52,384 bases of DNA. Origin: Planctomycetota bacterium. GTDB taxonomy: Bacteria; Planctomycetota; MHYJ01; JACQXL01. The stretch covers positions 1-52,384 of the forward strand of contig JACRIK010000029.1 of NCBI GenBank assembly GCA_016235865.1. The letters run 5' to 3'. Both the position numbers and the translations under genes were made by a program. How positions within the stretch are numbered: the first letter of the stretch is position 1; each line of letters starts with the position of its first letter. The notes beneath the pieces are model-generated. The model had not been told where the DNA came from. It ran no database searches and worked only from the letters and a program-made list of their open reading frames with translations. This document shows positions 8,175-17,149 of this stretch, piece by piece.

Positions 8175-8420
8175 ACATTATTTTAACATCCTCCGTATTA
8201 TTGTATAATGAGATTGTTGACCAACCCATCTTTTTGGACACCCGATAATAGGTTATCATATTCCCGAGCCGGGGTCAAGGGATATTTTAACCGGCATTAG
8301 CCGTAAAATTGCACCGATGTTTATCCATTCCCCGCGGTCCAGCCCGGGCCGGATAAAATCTGCGGTTAAAAAGCATCGGCGCTTCACTCGGATAATATAT
8401 CAAAAAGTTGTTTTATCAGG
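8175..8420. promoter_or_regulatory. intergenic gap with a possible minus-strand promoter
   Basis: The largest gap between radical SAM genes (246 bases). On the minus strand TTGACC (8273-8278) is followed 17 bases later by TAACCT (8250-8255), a weak sigma-70-like pair, and AT-rich DNA runs toward the ATG at 8174. A 29-codon minus-strand frame (8287-8376) also fits here; see findings. The downstream radical SAM genes may thus have an internal promoter. Confidence 0.3.
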
Positions 8421-9374
8421 TTACATCAATCGGGACGCACCTCTAATCCATACCGGTAATTTTAACCGCCTGATAGGTTTTAATTCCGCGAGCCCCGCCA
8501 ATTCCCCGTAGGAACGCCAGACCCCGGCGCAGAATTTGTCTGCTTCGCATCCCGGACATAAACCCGATTTAACAGTCATTTTCTTCAAGCCCATATTCTG
8601 AGGATGGCGCATTGGTCCATAGATTGATCGGGTTTCTTTTATAAGAGGTAAAAGAAGACGATAATAAAACCGCGGATCCGGAAATACACAAGGAGGAATA
8701 TCCAAAAGAATAATATTCTGGCCGTGGGCCAGACCAAATTTCACCCCCTTATCAATATGGGGCGCCGCTTCAGTAAAGGTTATTAAAAGATCGTCTTTGC
8801 TGTTTAAGGCCTTGTATATTATATCCGTGATTTCCACAAACAAACATTCCGGACGGGGGAAATTATCGTTTATAAATCGGACACTGTCCATAAAATATTT
8901 TATGTTCATCCTGGAAACGAGTAATTTCAGGACAATGTTACCCGGATAGCCAAGCGCCGTTAGAATAAAAAGGTTTTTTATCCCTGTGGTTGTTTCTTCA
9001 AAACTACCGGGGGAGCGGGTTATCCGATTATGAATCTCAGGGTCAGGGCCATGCAAGGCGATATAAATAGTTCCAACACCTGATTTAAGCGCGGATTCAG
9101 CGAACTCATAGTCGCAAAATTTGCGGCCATTGGTTAATAAATTTACTTTTCGTCCGGAGTTGCCGGCATATTCCATAATTCTTATAAAATCAGGATGAGT
9201 TGTCGGCTCTCCGCCGGTAATCGCAATAGTTGAACCTTCTCCGGCATTCGTGTCAATGAAATCTTTTATTTCCTCAAATGATAGTATTTCATTATTCCAA
9301 GGAGTAGGACAGGAGATGCAGTTATTATTACATCCACCGCATATCTCAAGGTAAAGGTTGTTCGGTTTAGACAT
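8421..9374 (-). CDS. radical SAM protein, compact family, member B
   Basis: 317 residues from the ATG at 9374. An upstream TTG at 9392 is possible, but the ATG follows the previous stop directly and has AAGG 8 bases before it. Motif C15-NNN-C19-IS-C22, GGEPTTHPDF, 'IALHGPDPEIHNRITRSPGSFEETTTGI', an isolated Cys in 'PPCVFPDP', then CPGCEADKFCAGVWRSYGELAGLAELKPI. Clear tandem duplicate of its neighbours. Substrate unknown. Confidence 0.85.
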   Translation of the reverse strand: MSKPNNLYLEICGGCNNNCISCPTPWNNEILSFEEIKDFIDTNAGEGSTIAITGGEPTTHPDFIRIMEYAGNSGRKVNLLTNGRKFCDYEFAESALKSGVGTIYIALHGPDPEIHNRITRSPGSFEETTTGIKNLFILTALGYPGNIVLKLLVSRMNIKYFMDSVRFINDNFPRPECLFVEITDIIYKALNSKDDLLITFTEAAPHIDKGVKFGLAHGQNIILLDIPPCVFPDPRFYYRLLLPLIKETRSIYGPMRHPQNMGLKKMTVKSGLCPGCEADKFCAGVWRSYGELAGLAELKPIRRLKLPVWIRGASRLM

Positions 9375-9376
9375 TT

Positions 9377-10312
9377 TTAACGCCTTATACAAAACGGCGG
9401 TTTTAGGTTTTTTATGGGCTTAAGTTCGTCAAATCCAACCACTTGTGCATAAGATTCCCAGACGCCGGCGCAGAATTTGTCTGCTTCGCATTGCCGGCAG
9501 GATTCCGCCTTAACGGCCGTCCCGTCCAGGAGAAAGTTTTCCTGGTAACGGGTCGGACCATAGATAACCTGCGATTCTTCAGGTTGCGTCTGATAGACCA
9601 CCGGGTAATAAAATTCAGGATTAGGAAAGATACAGGGCGGGATATCCTTGAGTTGGAGATTCAGCCCCTTGGCCAATCCGATTTCCACGGCCTGAGCCAC
9701 ATAAGGAACCGCCTCGGTCAGCGTCAGCAATAACTTATCCTTGTTTTCCTCTGCCTTGCAGACGATATCCATTGCGCAGAGCATCACCAGATTGAGACCG
9801 GGGAATTCATCGTCTACGAACCTGACGGTCTCCGGCAGGCGCTCTATATTTATTTTGGATATAAGTAATTTCAAGGTAACGGTTACCGGCGCGCCGCTGG
9901 TTTTTATTCCCAGGATATTCTTGATGCCGGCCACGGTCTCGGTAAAACTGCCTTTGGACCGGGTAAGTTGCTCGTGGATTTCCTCATTGGGCCCGTGCAA
10001 GGGGATGCAGATACCGTAGAGCCCGGCTTTGACAGAAGCATCAGCAAATTCCCGGTCAGAGAACCGCCGGCCGTTGGTCAATAAACTCAAATGGGCGCCC
10101 AATTTATGGGCGTAAGCAATAATATTAATGAAATCAGGATGGATCGTTGGCTCGCCGCCGTTGACGGCCACAATCGTGCCTGGCTGCACCTTATCATCCA
10201 GAAACTCTTTTATCTTGTCAAAGGGCAATATACCGCCCTCCCAGGGCGTGGGACAACTCAGGCACCGGCTGTTGCAGGTGTAACAGAGTTCCAGATAACA
10301 ACGATTAGCCAT
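9377..10312 (-). CDS. radical SAM protein, compact family, member C
   Basis: 311 residues from the ATG at 10312 (a GTG at 10321 is also in frame). Motif C13-NSR-C17-LS-C20, GGEPTIHPDF, 'IPLHGPNEEIHEQLTRSKGSFTETVAGI', Cys in 'PPCIFPNP', C-terminal CRQCEADKFCAGVWESYAQVVGFDELKPI. Its stop is two bases before the ATG of member B, so the pair is translationally linked. Confidence 0.85.
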   Translation of the reverse strand: MANRCYLELCYTCNSRCLSCPTPWEGGILPFDKIKEFLDDKVQPGTIVAVNGGEPTIHPDFINIIAYAHKLGAHLSLLTNGRRFSDREFADASVKAGLYGICIPLHGPNEEIHEQLTRSKGSFTETVAGIKNILGIKTSGAPVTVTLKLLISKINIERLPETVRFVDDEFPGLNLVMLCAMDIVCKAEENKDKLLLTLTEAVPYVAQAVEIGLAKGLNLQLKDIPPCIFPNPEFYYPVVYQTQPEESQVIYGPTRYQENFLLDGTAVKAESCRQCEADKFCAGVWESYAQVVGFDELKPIKNLKPPFCIRR

Positions 10313-10358
10313 AATATACACTGATTAGCGCAGGATAAAAGCGCAAGATTAACGCAGA

Positions 10359-10736
10359 TTAAGTATAAATCCTTCTTTTTATAGACAATTTAGGAGTACC
10401 AAAGTTGACCAATAGCGCAAGTTTATACTTTGAACCTTTTACATAATAATACATTTGGTCTGCCATTGCTTTAGATAAAACAGGGACGGCTTTTATCTCA
10501 AGAATAACCTTATCGTCAATTATAAAATCCGGCCGATAGGCGCCAACTTTTTGTTCCTTGTATTTCACTTCAAGCGTTTTCTCGCCAACAAAAGGAATAT
10601 CCTGGAGTTGGAACTCTATTTTAATCGCCCCGTGATAAATATTCTCCTTATGAACATGACCCAAATTATTATGCACCTCAAAAAGCGCCCCGATAATTTT
10701 ATAGGTTAAATCCTTATAAATATAATCTGTAGTCAT
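10359..10736 (-). CDS. GxxExxY family protein
   Basis: 125 residues. The signature region reads 'ALFEVHNNLGHVHKENIYHGAI', matching the GxxExxY family (TIGR04256-like). It is followed by 'RPDFIIDDKVILEIKAV', which has the D...ExK spacing of PD-(D/E)XK nuclease folds. Function is not established for the family; such genes often occur as scattered extra copies in environmental genomes. The gaps on both sides (10322-10358 and 10737-10857) hold 'aatctgcg'-type repeat DNA, suggesting that it is an insertion in the operon rather than a working member. Confidence 0.85.
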   Translation of the reverse strand: MTTDYIYKDLTYKIIGALFEVHNNLGHVHKENIYHGAIKIEFQLQDIPFVGEKTLEVKYKEQKVGAYRPDFIIDDKVILEIKAVPVLSKAMADQMYYYVKGSKYKLALLVNFGTPKLSIKRRIYT

Positions 10737-10857
10737 TTGTTTTTACACCAGATTATCACAGAACATACAATCTGTAACCATCTGCGTATCTCTAATCTGC
10801 GCCAATCTGTGTATGCTTACCAAATATTCCAAGTATAGTCAAGAGGTATTTTATGTT

Positions 10858-11904
10858 TTATCTTAACTGCTGTAATAAGAGTTTTAGCAAAATAAACAAT
10901 GCCGAAGCGATTATGAACGGGGCAAAAGGAATTGACTGGGCCGCGCCCCGGACAGGGATTCGCAACATCTTCTGTTCCCGCTCTTTTTCTTTCAGGTAAT
11001 TGATATCGGACTCGGTTAATTCTTTAGGCGCCTTCATTACTATTTCCGCATCATTGCGGATGAAAGGGCTGCCGATAATTTTCCGGCCTGACTTGTACAG
11101 GTTATACGCCAATTCCATGCCGGCTTTTAAGCCATCAGGCGCAAAGAATGCCAGATGTGAGAAGAAATCCAGCGAAAAATATAAAGTAACCAGGAAGATA
11201 AACCCAAATAAGTGTAACAGATTAATAAGCGGAAAAGCGTTATTGGTTGTTTTGATTAATGCCAGAAGCCCGATAGCCAGAAGTGCGTAAATATGCCAGA
11301 TTTTAATCCGGCCGGTGAAATAACGATTAAGCCGGCTCTGGATAAGGTAAAACAGCAGGTATATCACAACCGTCCGCAAGGTGACATCTATGTTGAGCTG
11401 GATGATCAATGACACCGAATACGTAAAGATTGCCTGACATAACCGTTCTACGGAAAAGACGGCCCAGCCGGTTCTAAGAAGAACAATCCAGAGTTTTCCT
11501 CTAATGATAGATTTGAACAATAACCATAAGAACAGCAGAAGGTAACAGAGAGCCAGGGATAAACAGAAATTAAAAATAACCAGTTTAAGAGGATATAACG
11601 CCAGAGGAGTGATATTCAGGGTGGCGGCGATAAAAAGTTTACCGTCGCCTCCATGCCAGAGGTTGAAATAGTATGAGCCGAATCCCAGCCCTGACGCCAA
11701 TGTTAAGGCGAGAAGAATATCCCCGGTTGTATTTGTTCCGGTAAAAATGGTCAGCATATTGGCGAATAGGCCGAAGATTAAGAAGATGAGCAAAGGACGG
11801 TTGGGGATTGTCCGGCGGGTGATGTCGGTATAAGAAAAGTATATCCCGAAAATCAGGGTCATCGCCAGGGTAATAGCACATTGGATAAAAAATCTTTCAT
11901 TCAT
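10858..11904 (-). CDS. A24-family prepilin-type peptidase, multi-pass membrane protein
   Basis: 348 residues with about eight to nine hydrophobic segments. The two catalytic aspartates of A24 peptidases are visible: D27 in YTDITRRTIPN and D87 in the HGGDGKL motif. The N-terminal methyltransferase domain of classical PilD is absent. The C-terminal half (from about residue 115) is longer than in usual A24 proteins and ends in a charged loop plus a final membrane segment. Known members cleave class III leader peptides of prepilins and preflagellins. No pilin, pilus ATPase or secretin gene is in the window, so a role in trimming a modified precursor is an attractive but unproven idea. Confidence 0.75.
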   Translation of the reverse strand: MNERFFIQCAITLAMTLIFGIYFSYTDITRRTIPNRPLLIFLIFGLFANMLTIFTGTNTTGDILLALTLASGLGFGSYYFNLWHGGDGKLFIAATLNITPLALYPLKLVIFNFCLSLALCYLLLFLWLLFKSIIRGKLWIVLLRTGWAVFSVERLCQAIFTYSVSLIIQLNIDVTLRTVVIYLLFYLIQSRLNRYFTGRIKIWHIYALLAIGLLALIKTTNNAFPLINLLHLFGFIFLVTLYFSLDFFSHLAFFAPDGLKAGMELAYNLYKSGRKIIGSPFIRNDAEIVMKAPKELTESDINYLKEKEREQKMLRIPVRGAAQSIPFAPFIIASALFILLKLLLQQLR

Positions 11905-11978
11905 TAATGTGATTTATTCAAAGATTGATGCTAACCCACTCCCAATACCCTAATGGTTTAGACGGATTTTTAACGGCC

Positions 11979-13550
11979 TCATTTACTGCCTGCCTGATAT
12001 ATGCTGAACTTCTTCAGGGTTACTTCATCCGCCAGGGATTTGGTCAATCCTTCCAGTAATTTCTTTGATGATTCGTCTGTTTCTATCGTTTTGTCCCAGA
12101 GGAGGTAAGCCGAGCTAAGTAAAGGATATTTACCTGTTTTGACGGCACCTGAATCAGTAGGTAATATATCATCAATACTAAGAATAGATACTTTTTCCTT
12201 GTCCGGTGCGGTCAAAGAGTCCAACGGGACCATTCCGATACCCTGTTTATCCTGTGATACCGAATTAATAACCTCTCTGTAGGTTGTTATAGCAGGAGCC
12301 CAGTCGGTTATCTGTGTGGCCCGGTAAACAGTTATCTTACCGCTGAGTTTTTGAGAAATCTTTGTCCAGTCAGTGATTTTACCGGTAATAATACCGCTTA
12401 AATCTGCCGCACTTATATTCTGCAGGTCTGCGGAAGATTTGGGAATTATAGCAACCCTCGGTACCACTCCAATTTTTTTATGAGAAAACCCCCATTCCCC
12501 TGCGTAGGTTGACAACATTTTCTCCTCTTCGCCTATATGGCCAATCCAAATTGTGACGCCTTTTTTCGCCATACCTCCAGTTTGCTCTGGAAAATAAACC
12601 GCAAAATCTTTAGGCAGGCCCAAGGAATTAAAAAGCGTTAGAATATCATCCCTGACTGATTTTTCAGCAGCCAGCCGAATAAGAATAATGTCTCTCTGGA
12701 ATATACGATACCCCCTTACGGTTTCACCATTAAACCTTTTGTTAAATTCCCCGAAGAATGGGTGTTTGGATATTTTAGGCGTCCAGAATAAATACAACGG
12801 CAAAATATAGGGGTAGTCGCCTGTTAAAACCGCTTGTCCGTCCGTAGGCAAGATGTTATCCACCCTCAGGATATTCAGACGCTGAAGCTCTGTTTCAGTT
12901 AATCCTGCTAAAGGAATAACCGCAATAGAATTTTTCTCTTCAGCCACGAGTTTAATTATTTTGCTGGTTTGCGCTTCTGCCAACACTATTTTATCAGGCA
13001 ATGGAACCGTCTCAAGTATGCCTAATCCGAAAGGGGCATAAACTGTTATTTTACCAGTGAGTTTATCGGAAACCTTAGACCAATCATCTGCCTTACCGGA
13101 AATAATATTCCTTAAGGACGAAGAGGTCAAATTGGCCAAGCCCTTATCCGATTTAGCCGTTACTACAATAAGAGGAGTAATGCCGAGCTTTTTGTAAGAG
13201 CGCCCGATTTTAGCCGGGGTGTTTTCTGTCGCGGGCGGACTAATAATCGGGGCAATAAAAATCCCTTCTTTATCAGTTATCTCACCTGCCATTGTGCGGC
13301 TGAAGTTTTCGCTTATCGCCTCCAGCCGGACCGTAAATTTTTCCTGTTTGGTTGCCGGATTATTCTTAAGTGTTCCATAGATGTCCATTACCATTTTTTT
13401 CATTGATTCTTCCATTGGAGAAGGAACGCTTAAATAAAAAATTGGCCCGGGACTTTCTTCTGTATTCGGATGTTCTTGTTCCGTATATGATATCCCGCCG
13501 CCGGTCGTTACCAACAAGGCGATTGCAAATAACCACAATAATCTTAGCAT
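11979..13550 (-). CDS. secreted protein with two PstS-like substrate-binding domains
   Basis: About 523 residues from the ATG at 13550, which has AGGA 7 bases upstream; a start at 13568 overlaps the previous gene. A signal peptide (MLRLLWLFAIALLVTTGGG) precedes two related domains of the PBP-like_2/PstS type. Each has a 'SSLRNIISGKADDWSKVSDKLTGKITVY' or 'ADLSGIITGKITDWTKISQKLSGKITVY' segment and an 'ILPTD(G/S)..(A/V).TG.YP' segment. PstS-type domains bind phosphate or other oxyanions, or serve as surface adhesins. No pstCAB genes are nearby and the protein sits in the radical SAM operon, so phosphate uptake is not assumed. Confidence 0.7.
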   Translation of the reverse strand: MLRLLWLFAIALLVTTGGGISYTEQEHPNTEESPGPIFYLSVPSPMEESMKKMVMDIYGTLKNNPATKQEKFTVRLEAISENFSRTMAGEITDKEGIFIAPIISPPATENTPAKIGRSYKKLGITPLIVVTAKSDKGLANLTSSSLRNIISGKADDWSKVSDKLTGKITVYAPFGLGILETVPLPDKIVLAEAQTSKIIKLVAEEKNSIAVIPLAGLTETELQRLNILRVDNILPTDGQAVLTGDYPYILPLYLFWTPKISKHPFFGEFNKRFNGETVRGYRIFQRDIILIRLAAEKSVRDDILTLFNSLGLPKDFAVYFPEQTGGMAKKGVTIWIGHIGEEEKMLSTYAGEWGFSHKKIGVVPRVAIIPKSSADLQNISAADLSGIITGKITDWTKISQKLSGKITVYRATQITDWAPAITTYREVINSVSQDKQGIGMVPLDSLTAPDKEKVSILSIDDILPTDSGAVKTGKYPLLSSAYLLWDKTIETDESSKKLLEGLTKSLADEVTLKKFSIYQAGSK

Positions 13551-13561
13551 AAATATTTCCT

Positions 13562-14479
13562 TTAGCATGAACCCGCTACAAAAGGATTCAACTCTGCTGT
13601 CCCATATATTCTAATGTAGTTCGCGTCTACACCGGGACATTTAGTCATCAGGCGACACCTTTGGCATTTATTAGAATATATTTTACCCTTATTAGCCGCG
13701 TTGTCAATAAAATAATCACCGTTTTTAATATACCCGATATAATTCCTCGGATAGCGGGATGCGGCTATTTCACGCGGCGCCAGGCAGAGCGGAAAATCCC
13801 TCAGAATAATATTAAGTTTTTCCTGTTGGGCAAGGGTATTTATCTTTTGTAAGTATGGTCTAATTTTACTCATTTCTACCGAAAGGTTCTTGTTTTCTAA
13901 AACCCGACCGTGATATTTAAGAGCAAGTATTTGTAATCCGTCCAGACCCAATCCGAAGTTATTAAAGAGTTTTTCACTGAATTCATATAATCTTGTATAG
14001 TTTTCTGCGGTGCAGACGCAATTGATGATAAATTTCCGGTTATTTTCCTGGAGGTAGTTCAGGGTTTTCATTACCTGCGAAAACGAATCATCATTGCCGA
14101 CCAGGCGGTTATGGACATCAGGGATATGGGAATGCAGGGATACCAGGAGGACATCCACCTTATCTATAATCTTCCTGAACTCCGGTGAACCAGGCAGGAG
14201 CACGCCGTTGGTGGTCATCAACACCCGGAGTTTGTTCTGACGGACTAATTCAACCGCCTTATTTAATGAATCATACAGGAGCGGTTCGCCGCCTCCGAAC
14301 CAGATTCCCTTAATCCGGTATTCGGCTATGCCTTTCTTGATAAGAGCGTCCAAATCCTTAAGAGTTATTGAATCTTCGCCCCAGAAATCTGCCTGCTTGA
14401 AACAGAACCGGCATTTCTGGTTGCATTTATTAGAAATATGCACAACTAATGTCGGGTAGCGGTCAAAAAAGAATCTCAT
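13562..14479 (-). CDS. radical SAM protein, HxsC-like layout
   Basis: 305 residues. Radical SAM motif C19-NQK-C23-RF-C26, GGGEP, and 'SLHSHIPDVHNRLVGNDDSFSQVMKTL'. The C-terminal part has an isolated Cys in 'FPLCLAPRE' followed by CQRCRLMTKCPGVDANYIRIYGTAELNPF, the same C...CxxCx5C pattern as the compact family and HxsC maturases. The start overlaps the stop of the asparagine-synthetase-like gene in an ATGA, indicating coupled translation and a shared pathway. Confidence 0.85.
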   Translation of the reverse strand: MRFFFDRYPTLVVHISNKCNQKCRFCFKQADFWGEDSITLKDLDALIKKGIAEYRIKGIWFGGGEPLLYDSLNKAVELVRQNKLRVLMTTNGVLLPGSPEFRKIIDKVDVLLVSLHSHIPDVHNRLVGNDDSFSQVMKTLNYLQENNRKFIINCVCTAENYTRLYEFSEKLFNNFGLGLDGLQILALKYHGRVLENKNLSVEMSKIRPYLQKINTLAQQEKLNIILRDFPLCLAPREIAASRYPRNYIGYIKNGDYFIDNAANKGKIYSNKCQRCRLMTKCPGVDANYIRIYGTAELNPFVAGSC

Positions 14480-15951
14480 ACATGCCCCCTAAACCATATC
14501 TCTAAAACAGCCAGACAATATCTAAGGAAGTCGTTTCTATTATCCGTATCTATATCTATAGAATCAACAATCTTTTTAATGGAAGCCCCATTTAAAATAC
14601 CTTTATCCACCAAATAGGAGGCGCTAAGAAAAGAGCGCTCTATCTCTTTTAAACCGATAGCAAATCGTTCTCCTGGTCTTGTTCCTCCCCTATGAATATC
14701 CTCCCGCGTCACGACTTCCTGAGGCAGGTAAGGTCTCGCTGATTGCCGCAGAATATATTTTTCTATACCATCTTTTATTTTATACCGCACAGGTATTGTC
14801 AAGGCAAACTTCATGAAATCTTCTGCCAGGTAGGGATAAATGTTACCATATCCTATCCAAATAAGTTGCCAGTGAGGGATACGGTATCTCAGGCAAAACT
14901 CCTGAAGTAATTTTACCCCCTCTTCAGGCGTCTGAAATAAGGTATAACCTCTTAAAGGCTGCTTATCCATATACATAAGCACATCTTCTAATGCTTGTTT
15001 TGTGAATAGCAAGTGTTTCTGGTTTTCCGTAAAAGGGAATGTCATCAAATAAGGAAGCAGCCGTTTAGTGGCGTTTTGTCTCATCAGAAAACGAGGTAAA
15101 AATACTTCTTTATTGACATCATCCGGCTGAAGGAGTTGGTGGAACTGTGGCCAGCCCAGGAATAATTCATCTCCACCCATACCGGTAATATGAACCATTC
15201 CCGTGTTCTCATCCTGATAATACTTCCTGATAAATACTCTCTGATTTGAAGTGGGCAGATCTATTTCTCTGATTGCGCTGAGTAGCCCTGCAATCGCCTC
15301 ATCTCCGGATAATATTTTTTCGCGATGGTCGGTCTTGAGATGCCTGGCGACCTTTCTGGCATAATGGATATCATCGCCCAGCACTTCTTCAAAACCAACG
15401 GTAAAAGTTCTCAACCTCTCTTTAGGATACATTTCTCTTACCAAGGCAGTAAGCATACTGGAATCAATCCCGCCGGACAGCATAATTACGGCTTCTTCCG
15501 GATTCTTCTCTTGTAATGTTTTTTTTATAGACGCCCTTAAGAGATTCTGTATCTGCGCAACATAATAAGATTCGTCATTAGCATCGGGTGCGAATTCAAA
15601 TTGGGGTAGCGTCCGATTTATTTCTTTTTTAATCCCGGCCTGAGCATTCCAGGTAAGGGTTTCGCCAGGTTCCAATTTATAAATATTTTTAATGGGCGTG
15701 AGTTCAAAAGGCAAATAACCAAAAGTAAGAAAATTATAAACGCCAACCGGGTCAGGGTGTACTTCCGACATCTGACAAATCAAATTCTTTATATTTGTAT
15801 CATAAATAAAATAATTATTTTCATGGTAATAATAAATGGGCGGGTCGGTAATATAATTACGAACAAGTTTAACGTCAGAGGAGGATTGTTTTATGGTCAT
15901 TTTTATGTCTTGAGGTTTATTTTGTTTTGATAAACCGGCCGCATCGTTCAT
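14476..15951 (-). CDS. asparagine synthetase-like ATP-dependent amide-forming enzyme
   Basis: 491 residues. An ATP pyrophosphatase loop SGGIDSS lies at 159-165, followed by 'TFTVGFEE....D..YAR.VA..L.TDH' and 'TGMGGDELFLGW', all typical of AsnB-type synthetase domains. The N-terminal part (about 30-140) looks like a worn-down Ntn glutaminase domain ('LTFGYLPFELTPIKNIYKLEPGETL') but has no Met-Cys-Gly start, so glutamine hydrolysis is not expected. Lasso-peptide cyclases and beta-lactam synthetases show the same loss and adenylate a carboxylate for intramolecular amide formation. It overlaps the radical SAM genes on both sides (35 and 4 bases). A peptide substrate is inferred from context only. 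Confidence 0.8.
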   Translation of the reverse strand: MNDAAGLSKQNKPQDIKMTIKQSSSDVKLVRNYITDPPIYYYHENNYFIYDTNIKNLICQMSEVHPDPVGVYNFLTFGYLPFELTPIKNIYKLEPGETLTWNAQAGIKKEINRTLPQFEFAPDANDESYYVAQIQNLLRASIKKTLQEKNPEEAVIMLSGGIDSSMLTALVREMYPKERLRTFTVGFEEVLGDDIHYARKVARHLKTDHREKILSGDEAIAGLLSAIREIDLPTSNQRVFIRKYYQDENTGMVHITGMGGDELFLGWPQFHQLLQPDDVNKEVFLPRFLMRQNATKRLLPYLMTFPFTENQKHLLFTKQALEDVLMYMDKQPLRGYTLFQTPEEGVKLLQEFCLRYRIPHWQLIWIGYGNIYPYLAEDFMKFALTIPVRYKIKDGIEKYILRQSARPYLPQEVVTREDIHRGGTRPGERFAIGLKEIERSFLSASYLVDKGILNGASIKKIVDSIDIDTDNRNDFLRYCLAVLEIWFRGHV

Positions 15952-17149
15952 AAAACAAAAACGGGCCCTCTGATTTGGTTCTCCAAAGTTTTTTATCCGT
16001 CAGGGAAACATTGTCAATATGCCCCACTACCTCAGTGTCTCTGGGGCAACCGATGATATATCCCTCCGGGTCAATACTGGTGCCGTTCCAGCCGATACCG
16101 CAGCCGAAATCATAGCCGCAGGCGCCGACATAGCGCCGTTCCAGCATACCGGTCAATGCCAGTTTAAATGTCTCCCATTCCGCGCGGGTCAACACCTCCA
16201 AATCTTCGTTAAACGGCACGTATGGCGTAATATGCGGAGTGGCATCATATTTATCGCAAAGGTCCAAGATGTATTCCAGGCTGAACCTGTTCAGGCGCGA
16301 GATGCTGATGGCGATTTGTCTTTTGATGTTACTTTGGGCCAGAATATCCAAAGCCCGTAAAGGGATATCAATCTTTTGCCCGCGTATCTGCCTATATATT
16401 TCGGCGTCGCCGTCAATACTGACCTGGACTGAAAACCTTTCAAATAAATCACGCGCCCGTTTCAGTAACTCTATATTTTTTGGCACCAATAAACCATTGC
16501 TCCCCAATCGGACATCATTGAAATACAGTCCGTTGACTTTTAAATCACCAATCAGGTCTACGACTTGGGGCAATTCAGGATGAAGAAACGGCTCGCCGCC
16601 TAACAGATAAACAGAGATATCAGCGAAATCCCTGGCCCGCTCAACAGCCAGAAACTGCCGGCACATTTTCTCGATTGCCTTCAGGGATAAATCCGGATTT
16701 TTCAGGTGTTTGTTCTTCAGTTGATTATAACAATGCTTGCAGTCAAAGTTACAGCGGCCGGTAAGCTGTAAATTAAGGAAAAATCTTGGCCTGTGAAGCG
16801 ATTCCAGGAGAGAGATTGACTCCAAACAGTAGAAATCACTCCCTCTTTTCACCGATACCTTCCTTTGGCCATAAAGCCGTTGATAGCCGGCCAGGGCGGA
16901 AAGAACAAACCTCTCATCCCGGGGTGATAAATTATTTATCTCCGCCTTGATATCTTCATCGGGCTTGAGATATCTGGAAAAACCGCTGAAATTATCGGGT
17001 GTAATCCCTATCTGAGGCGTAAACGCAACGGATTCTCTTAAGGTATAATATTGCTTACTCATCCTGACATGATTTACCGACTTTATACTTTCGGCTGGTA
17101 ATCTAAATCTACCGACCTTCCGCTCATCCGGGAAGTTGCTTCCCACCAT
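15917..17149 (-). CDS. radical SAM/SPASM protein next to the HxsB-like gene
   Basis: 410 residues if the ATG at 17149 is used. An ATG at 17062 (381 residues) lies just after the previous stop, and neither has a convincing ribosome site. Motif C133-NFD-C137-KH-C140 (long form), preceded by about 100 residues with a YQRLYGQRK stretch. GGEPFLHPELP follows, then 'SIDGDAEIYRQIRG'. The C-terminus has 'GACGYDFGCGIGWNGTSI' and 'GYIIGCPRD', SPASM-type cysteines for auxiliary clusters, and a final Cys. It takes the place of hxsC in the gene order, but its C-terminus is not of the HxsC pattern. Confidence 0.8.
   Translation of the reverse strand: MVGSNFPDERKVGRFRLPAESIKSVNHVRMSKQYYTLRESVAFTPQIGITPDNFSGFSRYLKPDEDIKAEINNLSPRDERFVLSALAGYQRLYGQRKVSVKRGSDFYCLESISLLESLHRPRFFLNLQLTGRCNFDCKHCYNQLKNKHLKNPDLSLKAIEKMCRQFLAVERARDFADISVYLLGGEPFLHPELPQVVDLIGDLKVNGLYFNDVRLGSNGLLVPKNIELLKRARDLFERFSVQVSIDGDAEIYRQIRGQKIDIPLRALDILAQSNIKRQIAISISRLNRFSLEYILDLCDKYDATPHITPYVPFNEDLEVLTRAEWETFKLALTGMLERRYVGACGYDFGCGIGWNGTSIDPEGYIIGCPRDTEVVGHIDNVSLTDKKLWRTKSEGPFLFYERCGRFIKTK

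Noticed and set aside
11979-13550. Phosphate ABC transporter binding protein PstS
   Set aside because: The domain type fits, but it is doubled and there are no pstC, pstA, pstB or phoU genes nearby.
15917-17149. HxsC maturase next to the HxsB-like gene
   Set aside because: The position fits but the C-terminal cysteine pattern does not; the compact-family proteins and the 13562-14479 protein match HxsC layout better.
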